From Oscarella lobularis (lineage: Eukaryota; Porifera; Homoscleromorpha; Homosclerophorida; Oscarellidae): a stretch of DNA of 64,000 nt. Every line of letters starts with the position of its first letter. Within the stretch, counting starts at the first letter, position 1. Shown one piece after another: positions 1-13,098 of the stretch. A model generated the notes under the pieces. That model worked only from the letters and a program-made list of their open reading frames with translations, was not told the origin of the DNA and did no database searches. The translations under genes were made by a program, and so were the position numbers. The stretch spans positions 620,001 through 684,000 of the forward strand of contig NC_089175.1 of the NCBI RefSeq assembly GCF_947507565.1. Direction: 5' to 3'.

Positions 1-21
1 GTTCATCTCTTTCTATCGTAG

Positions 22-102
22 GACGTTCTGAAGGATAATGCCATGAGCAAACAGCCACCCAAGCATTTCCAGTCCTGCTACAATTCACGTCTAATAAAGT
101 GA
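22..102 (+). CDS. Possible 3'-terminal exon of an upstream gene
   Basis: A good acceptor (ctatcgtag, ending at 21) opens a 26-codon frame ending in TGA at 100-102. AATAAA lies inside it at 93-98, which is close for a poly(A) signal but fits a genome with very short 3' ends. The peptide (DVLKDNAMSKQPPKHFQ...) matches no family I know. It could also be 5' leader of the ubinuclein gene that starts at 186. The rest of the gene, if real, is outside the window. Confidence 0.35.
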   Translation, partial: DVLKDNAMSKQPPKHFQSCYNSRLIK

Positions 103-185
103 TTATTATTATTCCACGTGTTCCCTCTTCCCTCTTTTTCTCTCTCGTAAAGCGCTCTGTTATTTCTAGAATTGGTAGACAGACA

Positions 186-1582
186 ATGGCTCTGAAGCCA
201 AAGAAGTATCAGACGGTTAGTATTATATAGAAATAGCAGTCTGGTATATATATATATTTTATATAGAGGGTTTATGATTATTTGACGTCGTTTTTGCCTG
301 CTACGAAAGGAACGCTTTTGAAGCGTCTAAAAGACCTTTTGTCAGCCGAACACGTAAGTTCTTTGTCATTCAACGGATGGATTTTAAATGATCTTTTGTA
401 GAAAGAGCTGATGAAAGAGCCATTGGAAAAGTTGAAACTTGGTATTGAAACTTGTATGTTAGAGCAAGTGGGAAAACTTGAGGAGAGAAGAAAAACATTG
501 TAATAACAAAGTAGCAGTAGTAAGTAAATAGTCCATGATAAAAATCGTTCATAGACTCGAATCACAAGAAAAATTTATCGAAGACGATTTATCAGACGAC
601 GGTGGAGACAACGGTACTGTGGTAAGAAAGTGGTCGTCTATTTTGGAGGATATAGCATTCGGAATTTCACTTATTTAGCCTCTGAAACGGTTTGTATGGA
701 CTGAGGAGCTCAAAGACAGACTCTGCAATCTGGTTAGTGCCAAGATACAAGCCATACGAGAAATCAATAAACATCTAATTGATCCTCCCGCTCAAATACT
801 GGTGAGTAATATCATGCAACTCCAAACTCGTAAACGATTGCTCCTTTGTTTTTTAGAGCTTTTTGAAAGACGAGGTGAAAGTGCTGTGGCCGAGTGGCTG
901 GATGAATTCAAAGTAACGCGCTTGTTTCGTTTATTATTCTAGCCAATATTTTTTATATAGGATTTTATATGAAGTCAGCAGAAAAGCGCACGATTCGTTC
1001 ACCCAGTAAGTACTTCATCAGAAAAAGAAATAACGATTTTTTTCTACAATGCGTGTAGACTTAAAGTCAAGAAGAAAAAGGATCCGCCAATGCAGCCCAA
1101 GCCCAAGCCACCTCCTCCTCTTACTAAGGTAAAAACGGCGAACGAAACTGTAGACGGAGACTCCTTAGGTTTTCTTCTCCCTTCAGCCGTTGCTGGCTAT
1201 GGAGCCTTTGAAGCTGAATGTGTCTTTGGGAAGTGCTCTCTCTCAGCATTCGTACTCGTTGCCGCCGAGTTCGTCTCAGCCGGCACCGTCGTCGAACTCT
1301 TCGTTATCTCCGCCGTCGATTTTCATTTCTTCATCGTCGTCTCAACCAGCGTCACTTCCTCCTCTTCCTCCTCCTCCTCCTCCTCCGGCGGCGGCGGCGT
1401 TTGTTCCGCAGTCACCCACAGTGAGACTGGTATCGTCGCCTTTGCAGCAGCAGCCGCAGCAGCTGCAGCAAGTGGGAATTTTGAATATGAATGTGCCTGT
1501 ATCGCTGTTCAAAAATGTCCAAATGACTCAGCGCAGCTTCCCAAGCTCCGCTCACGCCGATCATAGCAAGCCTAACACGTAA
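186..1582 (+). CDS. UBN: Ubinuclein-like protein (HIRA complex)
   Basis: Ubinucleins are subunits of the HIRA histone chaperone, which deposits histone H3.3 independently of replication in the nucleus. About eight exons can be followed: MALKPKKYQT at 186, then a piece with LPATKGTLLKRLKDLL, then the conserved middle (UBN_AB) domain with RFVWTEELKDRLCNLVSAK, and SFLKDEVKVLWPSGWMNSK, which is diagnostic. The last exon (about 1187-1582) is a low-complexity Pro/Ser/Gln tail. The HIRA-binding Hpc2-related domain that precedes the middle domain in known ubinucleins is not visible after the chosen ATG, so either the protein is short or its 5' end lies before the window. Coronin-7 follows 98 bp downstream on the same strand. 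Confidence 0.75.
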
Positions 1583-1680
1583 ATTCGTTGTTGCCGTGAT
1601 AAAGCAGTAGGAAAAGTAAAAGAGTTTAATATTGCGATTATAATTTTTGGACTTCTCAGTGACCACGTGACTCAACCAAT

Positions 1681-4600
1681 ATGGCCGGTCGCTTTCGGGC
1701 TTCGAAGTACAAGAACGCCGTCCCCAAGGCGGCGAAACGAGAAGTAGGAGTCGCAAGATGATTTAAATGTCCTATTGATCGCGTCCGATCGTCAAGAACT
1801 GCCTATCCGGCGTCAACGTCGGCTCGATTGGGAGCGGCAGCCCCATTGCAGCGAATTGCCTCTTCAAAGCGTTCCTCAGCGATCCAGCAGGTAAAAGAGG
1901 CAATAGATATTCGATCGGATCGCTGACCGACTCGATAGGAAGTTCGGTAGCCGTTCTTCCACTCGAAGAAGGGGGCAGACGCGATCGATTTCCTCTCGTG
2001 CACGCGCACGCCGGTAAGGGGGTCCTTCGCCTCTCTCTCTCGCTCAATCGAAGCCGTTTGAACAGGTCAAACGACCGACATGACCTTTTCGCCTTTCGAC
2101 GACGGTCTTCTCGCCACGGGCGGCGACGACGCATCGGTATCGTAAATCGCTTTTTAGTTTTTCTTTATTTAGGGAGCGAATCGATTTGATTTAGATAAAA
2201 CTTTGGCGAATTTCTGACCCTAGTGATTTGAAGCAAAGTCCGGAGTCGACTTTGACGGGCCACGACGTCGGTTTTCAGGTTTTCGAATATGACTTTTTTA
2301 ATTAATTAAATTCTTTGTAGAGAAAAATCGAGTCTCTTTGTTTTCATCCGACAGCGAATCAGGTTCGTGGAATGGGAGAAATCGCGCCGCCGATTTTGTA
2401 TGACTTTTTTTTTCCAGATTTTAACTTCTTCGTCTGGGTCGATTGTGAAGCTGTGGGACGTTGAGAGTGGCTCGGACAGACTATGTACAAATAAATAAGT
2501 ACACAAGAAAGAAATTATGTTATTCTTGCCTGTTTTAGCTCTGGAGGACCACAGTGACATCGTCTATGCCGTTTCTTGGAAGAGCGACGGAACTCAGCTG
2601 GCATCTGTTTCCAAGGTTTTGCTTAATTAATTAATATTTTTATTTATTCTCTCTGAGACCGATTTCTTTTATTAGGATAAAAAGATTCGGATTTTTGATC
2701 CGCGTTCGACGTCGCCTTGTACGGCAGAGGCAGACGGCCACAATGGAGTGAAAGAGAGTCGAATCTTGTGGCTGGGTGATAGCGACTACATGGTCACAAC
2801 GGGATTCAGTAAAGTGCGAAAATACGTAATACTGTACTTCCTCTTGGGAGCCAATTGGGGGGTTATTTAGACGAGAGACCGCCAGTTTGGTATATGGGAT
2901 TGCAGGAAACTCGAACGTCCTCTTACAATGCAAAGTACTGGCTCAAGTACCGGGTATCCAGACATAAAGAAAAGCCTCGCGAGACACTTGACCGCATATA
3001 TTGCGGATTTTTTTCAGGATACTAATGCCTCTCTACGACGAAGATACAAAGATGCTATTCTTGGCTGGCAGGGTAGAAAAGTCTAAGCGCACTTGCGCAT
3101 CAACAATTTGTACATATTTAGGCCGACTCCTCCATAAGATATCTCGATTTGACTGACATAAGTAGCTCACCTCATTTCGTCGAAGGTAGAAAGGGGACAA
3201 AGCCTTCTACACTTGAAAATCTTTATATTTCATATTCAGGTCAATTCTATAGAGGAGAGCAGGAGACGAAGGGAATAGCGATCGTGCCAAAACGAGCCCT
3301 AGTCGTGATGGGCTGCGAGGTGGTACGTCTTCTTCAGCTCACGCAGCGCAGCATCATACCAATCAGCTACCAAGTGACGAGAAAAGTACGGCGAATACAT
3401 ACAAGTCGTCATATCCCAGCGTTTTTCTTAGAGCTATAGGGAATTTCACGCCGATCTCTTTCCCGATGCGTTTTCCGGGGAACCGGCGCTGACAGCCGGT
3501 GAATGGTTCTCGGGGGAAAACAAGCAGGTTCGATTCTTTTTTTATGGGCGCATTGGTTGCCTAGGCAACGTACTGTGTATTCAGGTGAGTAGAATCAGCT
3601 TGGATCCGGCAAACGCCCCGAAGGAAGTCAAACCTATTTCTACGACCTCTAAAGCGAAGTCTCCTCCACCGCAAAAAGAAACGTCTCCTCCTCCGCCAAA
3701 AGAAAAGTCTCCCCCGCCACCAAAAGTGGCTTCTCCCACACCGGAGAAGATGGAGAAGAAGCAGCCACCTGCTTCTTCTTCTGGTGGTTTTAGCGCGGAG
3801 TCGTTCTCGCGACCGTCGGCGAAGCCGTTCGCCGGCGTTCGCGTGTCCAAGTTTCGGCACACGGTCGGCACGGTGATGCATCCCAGTACGCACATCGACG
3901 GCGTGAGAGGACTTGCGTTGAACGTACCGGGCAGCTCGAATGGAATTCACGTATAAGACGACTCTAGTGTTCGTTCGTTTTATCTAGAGGTCTTTTCTAG
4001 GTGAACAGTGAACGTGTCGCTTTTCCTTTGGCTGGTCCCGGAGGACAGGTTGCTGTGCTTGAGGTAAGAGGCGAGGCTTTTATCTTGCAAGATGCCTAAT
4101 TCTGTTTATTAATTTAAAAAAAGTTGAATAAGCCCGGACGATTGCCCTCTCATATTCCCTTTGTGCAAAATTCCACTCCCGTGCTCGATTTCGCTATGAA
4201 TCCTTTTGATAATTGTGTTCTCGCTGTTGGTAAGAAACGATTTCCTTTCTCTGTGTTTTGATTTGAGTCGTATTTTTGTAGCTGGTGACGATGCCAAAGT
4301 CAAATTGTTTCGCGTTCCGCAGGGCGGATTGACGGAAATAGTGGACGAGCCGGAAATAGTGATAAGAGGCAAGTGAAAAAAAGACGATCACCTTATCTAA
4401 GAATAAGATTTTTTTCAATGTCAGGTCACTATGATAAGGTCAACTTGGTTCAATTTCATCCCATGGCTGAGAACATTTTAGTGACGGCCGCCTTTGACTT
4501 CACCATCAAAATATGGGATTTGTCGTCAGACGGAGAGGAAAAAATTACCCTCGAAGGCCACACGGAAGAGGTTATTTCAGAATTTTCGCGTGTCTACATT

Positions 4601-5922
4601 TAGAAAGAGAAAGAGAATTCTAGATATTCTCATTTGCTTGGAGCCCCGACGGCAGCAAATTGGCTACAGTCAGCAAAGACAAAAAGATACGAATATATGA
4701 CCCGCGACGAAACGTCGAACCAATTCAGGTCGAAATAGACGATCGTCTGTTTTTACTTGATTATCTCATTTTGACCGCAGGAAGGACCAGGGCCTTCCGG
4801 TAGCAGAGGCGCCCGAATTGTTTGGGTCTCTGACAGTGTTCTATTCGTGTCTGGTTTTGATCGGTTATATAACACACTCGTTATTAATTGCTGGCTCTTA
4901 TGTTTCGCTTTTCTTTAGGCAATCGCTTCGGCAGCTGATATTGTACAATGCAGAAAATCTTTCGGCTGGGCCTATCGACTTGCTGGCTATGGACTCGTCG
5001 CCTGCCATCCTTATTCCGTACTTTGATCCCGATACGAAGGTCGTATTTGTAGCTGGCAAGGTAAATAGACGAATCGTGAATAAAATCGTTTTTTTGAATC
5101 TGTACCTTTCAGGGCGAAACGAGCATCAAAGCGTTTGAGGTTTCGCCTGATGAAGTGCCTCACTTTTTAGAGGTGGCCCCGTTTACGACGGCAATGCCTC
5201 AACAGGTGTGGAGCGGGGAACAGACTTTGCCTCGATCTCTATGCTAATTCTGGGTCGATCTAGGGTGTGGTTTTTTTACCCAAAACGGCCTGCGACGTTC
5301 GTCAGGTGGAGTACGCTCGTGCTCTTCGCCTAACCAAAGCTTCCGTTGAGCCGATTCAATTCAAGATACCTCGATCCAGGGTGAGCTCGACAGGAGAATT
5401 GTTTTGCCTTGTTGGAAGGGGTTTTTTTTCTGCAGCCCCAATATTTCCAAGATGACGTCTTTCCTGACACGAGAGTCACGTGGGAGTCGGCTTTGTCCGC
5501 TCAGAAGTGGCTCGATGGGGCTAACGGTAAATTCAAGAGAATCAGCTTGCGTCCGGAGGGAATGAAATTGCGTAAGAAATGACAGAAATGGGCCCTGTGA
5601 AAGTAGTTGCACCTGTCGTCTCAGTGAGCGAAGCTCCTCAAGAGGCTCCGGCTGCAAAAAAGCACGGAATCGCTTCAGACGCCGCGCAATTCAAGTCCAA
5701 CAAGGAGAAGAAGGACGAAGTGAGAGAATGCGTAGGTACCTCATCTGGGAAGTCTTAGTAGTTCTCAATTGTAGCTGATTGCTGCTGTTGCCACCAAACT
5801 GGAGGAACAAGATGCGCCACTTCCGCAGGATGAAATGGAAGGCGTCGACGATGATGAATGGGTGAGTAACAATATGCATAACGTATCCTATGATATTTAT
5901 TTTGTTTGCACAGGACGACTAG
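1681..5922 (+). CDS. CORO7: Coronin-7 (POD1), two-propeller coronin
   Basis: The first codons read MAGRFRASKYKNAVPKAAKRE, the coronin-7 N-terminal signature (Arg-Phe-x-x-Ser-Lys-Tyr/Phe). A first WD40 propeller runs through about 3440, with VTDMTFSPFDDGLLATGG near 2078-2135. A Pro/Lys linker follows at 3600-3760. The second coronin motif (FAGVRVSKFRHTVGTVMHPS, about 3830-3890) opens a second propeller, with GHYDKVNLVQFHPMAENIL and YNAENLSAGPIDLLAMDSSP. The protein ends in an acidic, Trp-containing tail (DEMEGVDDDEWDD), typical of the family. About 20 short introns are present. Coronin-7 proteins act at the Golgi and in post-Golgi trafficking and regulate actin. An E-box (CACGTG, 1664-1669) lies 12 bp before the ATG. 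Stop is at 5920-5922. Confidence 0.95.
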
Positions 5923-5988
5923 CAGTAACCTATTGTAGAAATTAGACACTGTTTTTTCTTTTCGTTTGTACTCCGTTTCCCACCCCCG

Positions 5989-6225
5989 TTGCATTCTTTT
6001 TTTTGGAACAGGCGATATAGAAAGAACGGGAATTTCACGAGCGCGCGCGATTACGGACCCGGCCGAGCGAGAGGCACGGGTCCCTACAAATTGTCCTTCG
6101 TTTCAGACGTTCTTGTCGACGATTCAGCTAGCGCGCTGCTGAAAGACGGATCGTTCGTGCATGCAGGCACGAAACGGACGCGCTTTGAAGCAGCAGTTCG
6201 AGTCGCTTACTTTTTACAACAGTGA
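5989..6225 (+). CDS. Hypothetical small ORF after coronin-7
   Basis: A 78-codon open frame follows the coronin-7 stop by 67 bp and ends just before AATAAA at about 6242. It reads like an ordinary soluble protein segment (GRARGTGPYKLSFVSDVLVD) but I recognise no family. It may be a separate small gene, an alternative 3' exon, or merely the 3' UTR of coronin-7. Nothing in the sequence decides between these. Confidence 0.25.
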   Translation: MHSFFWNRRYRKNGNFTSARDYGPGRARGTGPYKLSFVSDVLVDDSASALLKDGSFVHAGTKRTRFEAAVRVAYFLQQ

Positions 6226-6313
6226 GATTTCGTTTATTTAGAAATAAATGTACAAAAAAAGTCGCCTATTACATACAAAATCCCTATCGTCCTGCCTTCG
6301 ATTTTTCAGTCTT

Positions 6314-6725
6314 TTATCTTCGTTTTACTTTAGCCCTTCTCGCTATGTTTCCACCTGAAAAAAAAGAAGGTTAGTCTCTGTCAAATCATCGTTTTACGTA
6401 CCTTTTTGTTGCGTCCGTATTAGCGTTACCCGAGCTACACCGCGCGGAGGTTCGGACGCTTCGTAGCTCAAGGCAGCCACCGCAAAGCGATGACCACCCG
6501 TTCCAAAAAATGTCGGGCGAGTCACGACGTCCTCGGCCACCCCATTCAGTACCCACCTGGATGAAAAACGGCCCCTAATACCGAGTCCCCCGGTGCGCTG
6601 GTACCAAACCCTTCGGTATGTCTTCCAGGGAAGAACCGGGGCTTGTGAGATGGAGAGTGGCTGACCGCTGTTTGTAGAAGTCGACAGGAAAGGCAGTGCA
6701 ATGCCCAAGTCGAAGTCTCCTGGGC
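6314..6725 (-). CDS. Unresolved minus-strand gene, 3' part
   Basis: Two exons join cleanly. The larger (6402-6725) encodes a segment containing GGLGIRGRFSSRWVLNGVAE and TFFGTGGHRFAVAALSYEAS. It ends at a good donor (AAAG|GTACGT), and the last exon (6314-6354) continues in frame with GNIARRAKVKRR and a stop. The upstream end is unclear: a stop in the same frame just before 6725 forces an exon border, but the acceptor there (GGCCCAG) is weak. The TATA/CCAAT promoter at 7079-7146 faces this way and may drive it. I do not recognise the family. Confidence 0.4.
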
Positions 6726-6837
6726 CAGATCATCGTCCGTCTAATCGTGCCTCTCGGGTGAGAAAAGTGCCGGCAACCAGGCCATTTATGAACACCCCCT
6801 CTAAGCCGTACCACACTCAGCCTAGCGCGTGGTCGTG

Positions 6838-6943
6838 CTTATTGGCAACAATAAGACTTTAGCGATCTTTATACCCAGTGCGTAAACCGAGGCCGAAGCC
6901 CCCCTTCGCCCTGCCTACAGGCTCCGGCACGGGATAAACCGTG
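6838..6943 (-). other. Cluster of four small hairpins below a TATA promoter
   Basis: Perfect inverted repeats sit close together: CTTATTG/CAATAAG (6838-6855, 7 bp stem, 4-nt loop), GGC/GCC around TTCG on the minus strand (6891-6900), GCC/GGC with a 4-nt loop (6913-6922) and CACGG/CCGTG with a 6-nt loop (6928-6943, possibly extended by GG/CC over a bulge). All lie within about 200 nt downstream of the minus-strand TATA box. They could be a structured non-coding RNA or a structured 5' leader. The shorter stems could be chance in GC-rich DNA. Confidence 0.35.
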
Positions 6944-7078
6944 GGCCACGCTGATCCAACAACCCAGGACTTGCCTTTTGTCTTCCCCCGAGCCAGTCCA
7001 ACTCAAGAACGAGACGCAGATTGCTCCGCGACCCATCCACCCTCGGCCGCAACTGAAGGAAATCGGCGATGCGCTCCG

Positions 7079-7146
7079 CTTTTATACCGTGGTCCCACCC
7101 AACGCTCTGATTGGTCCGCTACGTGCCCGCCCCTCGTGCTCATTGG
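7079..7146 (-). promoter_or_regulatory. TATA box with two CCAAT boxes and a GC box
   Basis: Reading the minus strand: CCAAT (7142-7146), a GC box in GGGGCGGGC (about 7124-7132), CCAAT within ACCAATCAGAG (7110-7114) and TATAAAAG (7079-7086). Spacing is classical for a strong core promoter, as in replication-dependent histone or some small-RNA genes. Transcription would start near 7050 and run toward lower coordinates. No other gene in the window shows such a promoter. Confidence 0.6.
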
Positions 7147-7211
7147 CTCTCCCAAATAGGCGCAAAAATCAAACCGGTTTGACCCGATTGATTGCATAAC
7201 GATTTCTTTAG

Positions 7212-8414
7212 ATGATGCAAGATTTCGCGCCTACATCGAGACAAGATGGAGGAAACAACGTGGTCGGACTGAACGAAAACCCTTTTAGGTAAGTCGTTTC
7301 GTTTCTTTCATTGCTTCGCCGCTTATTTTTTCGCGCGTACAGACCGTTAGCGCGCTTTTCTTTTACGCGAACGCCCGTCTTGACGTCTTCGTCTCTATCG
7401 TCGTCGTTTTCCTTTTGACGGCGATTTTCTACCGCGCTTGCGTTCGCGCACACTTTGGTTGCACGAAAAGCGAAAGGTAAAGAGAGTTTCGTGCGCTCGG
7501 AAGCTCGATCTGGCGCTCCACTTCGAATCCGAGCGACTTTTTCTCTGCAGATCTAGCCCTCCCAGAAGCGCGCACGAACTAAAAGTACGTCTACGACGAT
7601 GAGATGAGAAGCTAACGGTAAGAAAAAGGACGATCGCGGTCGGAGAAAACTCTAGGGGCCCCTCTTGAGGTTTGCCACATGGACGAGGCATTCATTGTCC
7701 TTCGCTCGAGCGACAGGCTTTCACTAGCTTCATCGCGTCTTATGGGACTTTTGCGACGAAACTACTCAGGATTTGCCACGTGAGGAGGAGTCGCTCGAAA
7801 AACGATAAATTGACAAATTTACCAATGATATCTTCAGGGAACTTCTGTCTTGTTTATAGAGAAATTGTGCAGAAGCCGATAACAGCAGAAAACGGAGCCA
7901 GTCAACGTTTCTGGTTCGGCGCCATGGCGACAACGGCAATAAAGGCACCAAAGCCGATTGGGATGGAGAGGAGATTTGCACGGCGTTTGGAACGAGCCAA
8001 TTGTGGCTTCCGATTTAGGTACAGTACACTGGGGATCTGGGATGAGTTTGAGTGATAGTTTTCTCTCGGGTTGTTAATCTCACGTACCATATGTGCTTTC
8101 CTATGTATCAATTTGTTTTTGATCCTCAGGTTATTTGGAATACTGCTCAAATAAAATCGATTTGGATGCTTACTTGTACGTCTGAAAAGGATTGCGCAGA
8201 AATTGGCCTCCCAAAAGTATTACTGTATCTTCTAAAAAAATAAATCCTAATAATAATATCTGTTTTTCAAGCGATCCTGCGTCAAACTCCTCAATTCAAA
8301 CGCAAACGCAAACGCAAAGCCGCCTTGAAGACACCGTCGACGGTCTCTGACGTCAATGTCTCCGGCTATTTGAATGCCTGCTGCCTTTGCTCCGTATGCG
8401 CCATTGGTGAATAA
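7212..8414 (+). CDS. Unresolved multi-exon plus-strand gene
   Basis: A start (MMQDFAPTSRQDGG... at 7212) leads to a donor after NENPF (gtaagtcg), and a second piece beginning at about 7551 (SSPPRSAHELK) stays in frame. Further plausible pieces are MDEAFIVLRSSDRLSLASSR (7680 onward), an open stretch at about 7841-8020, and a final basic piece with RQTPQFKRKRKRKAALKTP ending in TAA at 8412-8414. I could not find one set of introns linking all pieces in frame, so this may be two genes or non-coding exons. The start lies 126 bp from the minus-strand TATA box, giving a divergent arrangement. Confidence 0.3.
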
Positions 8415-8760
8415 TCAAGCTTCGATCAAAGAGAAGCGTTTCTTCAGGTCAAGAGATTAAAGAGGCTGCACCTCAGCCAGGATGATAGAGATGAAGAGAG
8501 AATAGACTATAGAGTGGACTTCTATTTTGTATTCTAGTAGGTGCACAATACATTCACACGCGGGACTTTGCAACGCGCGGCCCGTTGCCGTGCGTTCAAA
8601 GTCAATTTTTCTTCGCAGACACGCGCGCGTTAGTAGTGAGGTAGATTAGTTAGCTAGGTTACTTAGGTAGGGTAGGTAGGCTAGGTAGGGCGAAAAATAA
8701 GAGGGTAAAGACTTTTTATTTTTAATAAAATATGAAAAAAATTGCACATAGTTTCCCCTT
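8415..8760. other. Gene-free stretch with GGTAGG-like repeats
   Basis: No coding sequence is visible. A short run of degenerate TAGGTAGG-type repeats lies near 8640-8690 (gttagctaggttacttaggtag and similar). AATAAA occurs at about 8725. Confidence 0.5.
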
Positions 8761-8785
8761 ATGTTCGGGCAGTTTTTGTGCGCTG

Positions 8786-8878
8786 GGGGTCTTGCCCAGG
8801 ACCCCGGAAAAGCAGTTTTTTGTGACGGGGTCGTGCTCAGGACCCCGGAGCAGTTTATGGCGTCATGCCCAGGACGCT
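8786..8878. repeat. Three tandem hairpins with a shared loop and a covarying stem
   Basis: Three units begin at 8786, 8827 and 8859. Each has a 6-bp stem around an 8-nt loop. Unit 1 is GGGGTC-TTGCCCAG-GACCCC, unit 2 GGGGTC-GTGCTCAG-GACCCC, unit 3 GGCGTC-ATGCCCAG-GACGCT. The loop core TGC(C/T)CAG is kept, while the stem changes on both sides together in unit 3. Each unit is preceded by a CAGTTT-like block (gcagtttttg, gcagtttttt, cagtttatgg). No open frame explains it. It may be a small structured RNA family or the remains of a mobile element. Confidence 0.6.
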
Positions 8879-9125
8879 CTCCTAAAGAAAAATAATGTGA
8901 AACTGAAAAAGAAGAAATCTACAGTACCATACCGCGATCTTCTTGTGCTTGCCGCTTGCCGTCTCTGCTGCATGTATGCCTGCTGCTGTCTATAAAAATC
9001 AATAGGCAAACAAGCATATTTTTGTTTTAGGCTTCATTCTCCTAGGGAGACTACCAATAAACACAGTAGCCTCGTTTGGAGATACACGCCGTGTAAATTG
9101 GGCAGTTTTCCTTCTCGGGGCCGCA

Positions 9126-9305
9126 CAACTGCTTCAGCAGTTGATATAAGCCTGCCCAGGAGACGAGACCAGTTTAGACGTTATGGCCTCATAATCCAGG
9201 AGGCATACAAGCAGTTTAGGAGACTGCATCTATAGAATGAAGATGCAAATCCCCGCGGTCCGGCAGATGGACCGACCCGTCATGCTGAGGACGTTGGGAC
9301 CGCGG
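9126..9305. repeat. Further hairpins related to the 8786-8878 array
   Basis: Five inverted repeats lie close together: CAACTGC-TTCA-GCAGTTG (9126-9143), GCCTC-ATAATCCAG-GAGGC (9186-9204), GCAGTTT/AGACTGC (9211-9227, with a G-U pair), CGGTCC/GGACCG (9256-9274) and CGTC-ATGCTGAG-GACG (9278-9293). The last two are nested in a perfect 9-bp inverted repeat CCGCGGTCC/GGACCGCGG (9253-9261 and 9297-9305). The loops ATGCTGAG and ATAATCCAG resemble the TGCCCAG loops upstream, and TGCCCAG recurs at 9153-9159. CAGTTT blocks also recur (9171, 9212). Confidence 0.5.
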
Positions 9306-9997
9306 TCTACCTCTTCGTCACTTCTTCCGTTATGCCATCAATGACTGCAAAAAATGACAAATGGAAGAGTTTGTGGAGAAAAAAATTCGAGTTGAGCCAA
9401 TTGAGCAAAACCAGGGACTCACGGTTGGACTCAGTCGCGAAAATCCTACCTGAAAGCCTCAAATAATAGGTACGTACCGTATGTTTCTACCCTACGTCAG
9501 AGCCCTGTATATATATTACACAGAGCGAAAATTCGGGGGCGGGGTGACGAGCTGTTCGAGCACTTTAGCAGCCCTAAACGCCGTCTATCAACCGCGAAGC
9601 AATCAAAAAATGTTTTCGACGGCGCATAAGTTTAAGCACGGATACTAGTATCTGTGGTTTAGCCCTCTAGCCTCGCCGTTTCGAAGGGCATGACACATTC
9701 TATAGAACAATGGGGAACGTGTGAAGTGGAGGCGTAGCTTACCTTCATGGACGTCGCGCGGCTCGACGATCAGGTCGTGCTCTAGTCGAGCTTGTGATTC
9801 CAGTCCTCTGCGACCTCTGGTGATTTCTTCGTCTCACGTGAACACGTGCAACTATATCGGGCACGCGCAATAGTGAGGCAACACCCTAAAAAAGGCCACG
9901 CACGATTGCCGCGATACCAGTACCGTTTGGCGGTCGTCAACAGTGACTAAGCGCTTATTCGACTCACGATTACCGTCACCGTACGTTTGGCTCTCGA
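9306..9997. other. Gene-free stretch before the phospho-lyase gene
   Basis: I see no supported gene. Two E-boxes (CACGTG at 9835-9840 and 9843-9848) lie about 150 bp before the next start codon and could be promoter elements. A minus-strand frame of about 40 codons near 9760-9870 is open but has no convincing exon borders. Confidence 0.5.
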
Positions 9998-12431
<2,434 letters not shown>

Positions 12432-12760
12432 AGAGGTTCTAGAGAGAGATATATGGAAGTCGGGGAGTCCAGCGCAAGGGGACTTTTGCTAGAGCAATTA
12501 TCTGATTATATCTCAGTATATCCGCCAATGAAATACAATAGGCGGTAGCGTTTGCATGAATCCTAGAGTCTGTGCGTGAGGACTTGCATCTTTTCTAAGC
12601 TTACTGTATTGATGTTGATGTCTTTCAATAAATTCGTGGATTGATATCACCGAGTGTTAGGGGACGTCATTGGGCGGTGCCAACGTGCAGAATCAAAACG
12701 ACTACCATCATTTGACCTAACTAATGAAAAACTCTCTCCTCTCTAAAAAACACGTGGAAA

Positions 12761-12838
12761 CCTAAATTACCTCAGAGTCCATTGACCTAAATATGCCTAT
12801 ATTCTAATCAACCTAGATTACCTAAAAATCCATTGAAA
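12761..12838. repeat. Diverged direct repeat, two copies
   Basis: Two copies share the pattern CCTA(A/G)ATTACCT, a short A-rich spacer, then (G/A)TCCATTGA, at about 12761-12789 and 12811-12838. It looks like a small AT-rich duplication with no coding sense. Confidence 0.4.
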
Positions 12839-12854
12839 ATGGTCTAAAGCACGT

Positions 12855-12931
12855 GGTGGCTGCTAGCTAATTGTACGAGGGAAACTACAAGCCTACTAGC
12901 CTCTATACCGCCCTACCTACTAGCAGCCACC
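12855..12931. repeat. 12-bp perfect inverted repeat, 53-bp spacer
   Basis: GGTGGCTGCTAG (12855-12866) is matched exactly in reverse by CTAGCAGCCACC (12920-12931). The size would fit a small hairpin RNA precursor or a tiny inverted-repeat element. I see no target-site duplication or gene inside. Confidence 0.55.
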
Positions 12932-13098
12932 GACTAAAACCCTAATGCAAGAGGGAAAGGACCCGTGCACACTAACGCAGTGATGTACAAAGGGATGGTC
13001 ATTAGATGTGTTGTCCCACTACACTCTCTGCCACGCACACGTCAGGCCACCAGCCCTCGCTCGCGAGCTCCAACCCGCCCTCAATTAACACAGTTGGA

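Noticed and set aside
278-565. 95-codon minus-strand ORF
   Set aside because: Overlaps ubinuclein exons on the plus strand, has no splice support or family, and its composition is typical of antisense AT-rich DNA.
6978-7199. Plus-strand ORF with Pro-rich sequence
   Set aside because: No ATG start, and it lies across the CCAAT/TATA promoter region.
8786-9305. CRISPR-like array
   Set aside because: Repeats are short, diverged and unevenly spaced, spacers are absent and the setting is an intron-bearing animal genome.
9735-9840. U1 snRNA-like text (gcttacctt followed by GC-rich stems)
   Set aside because: Only the first bases resemble the U1 5' end. The later stems, Sm site and 3' hairpin could not be matched.
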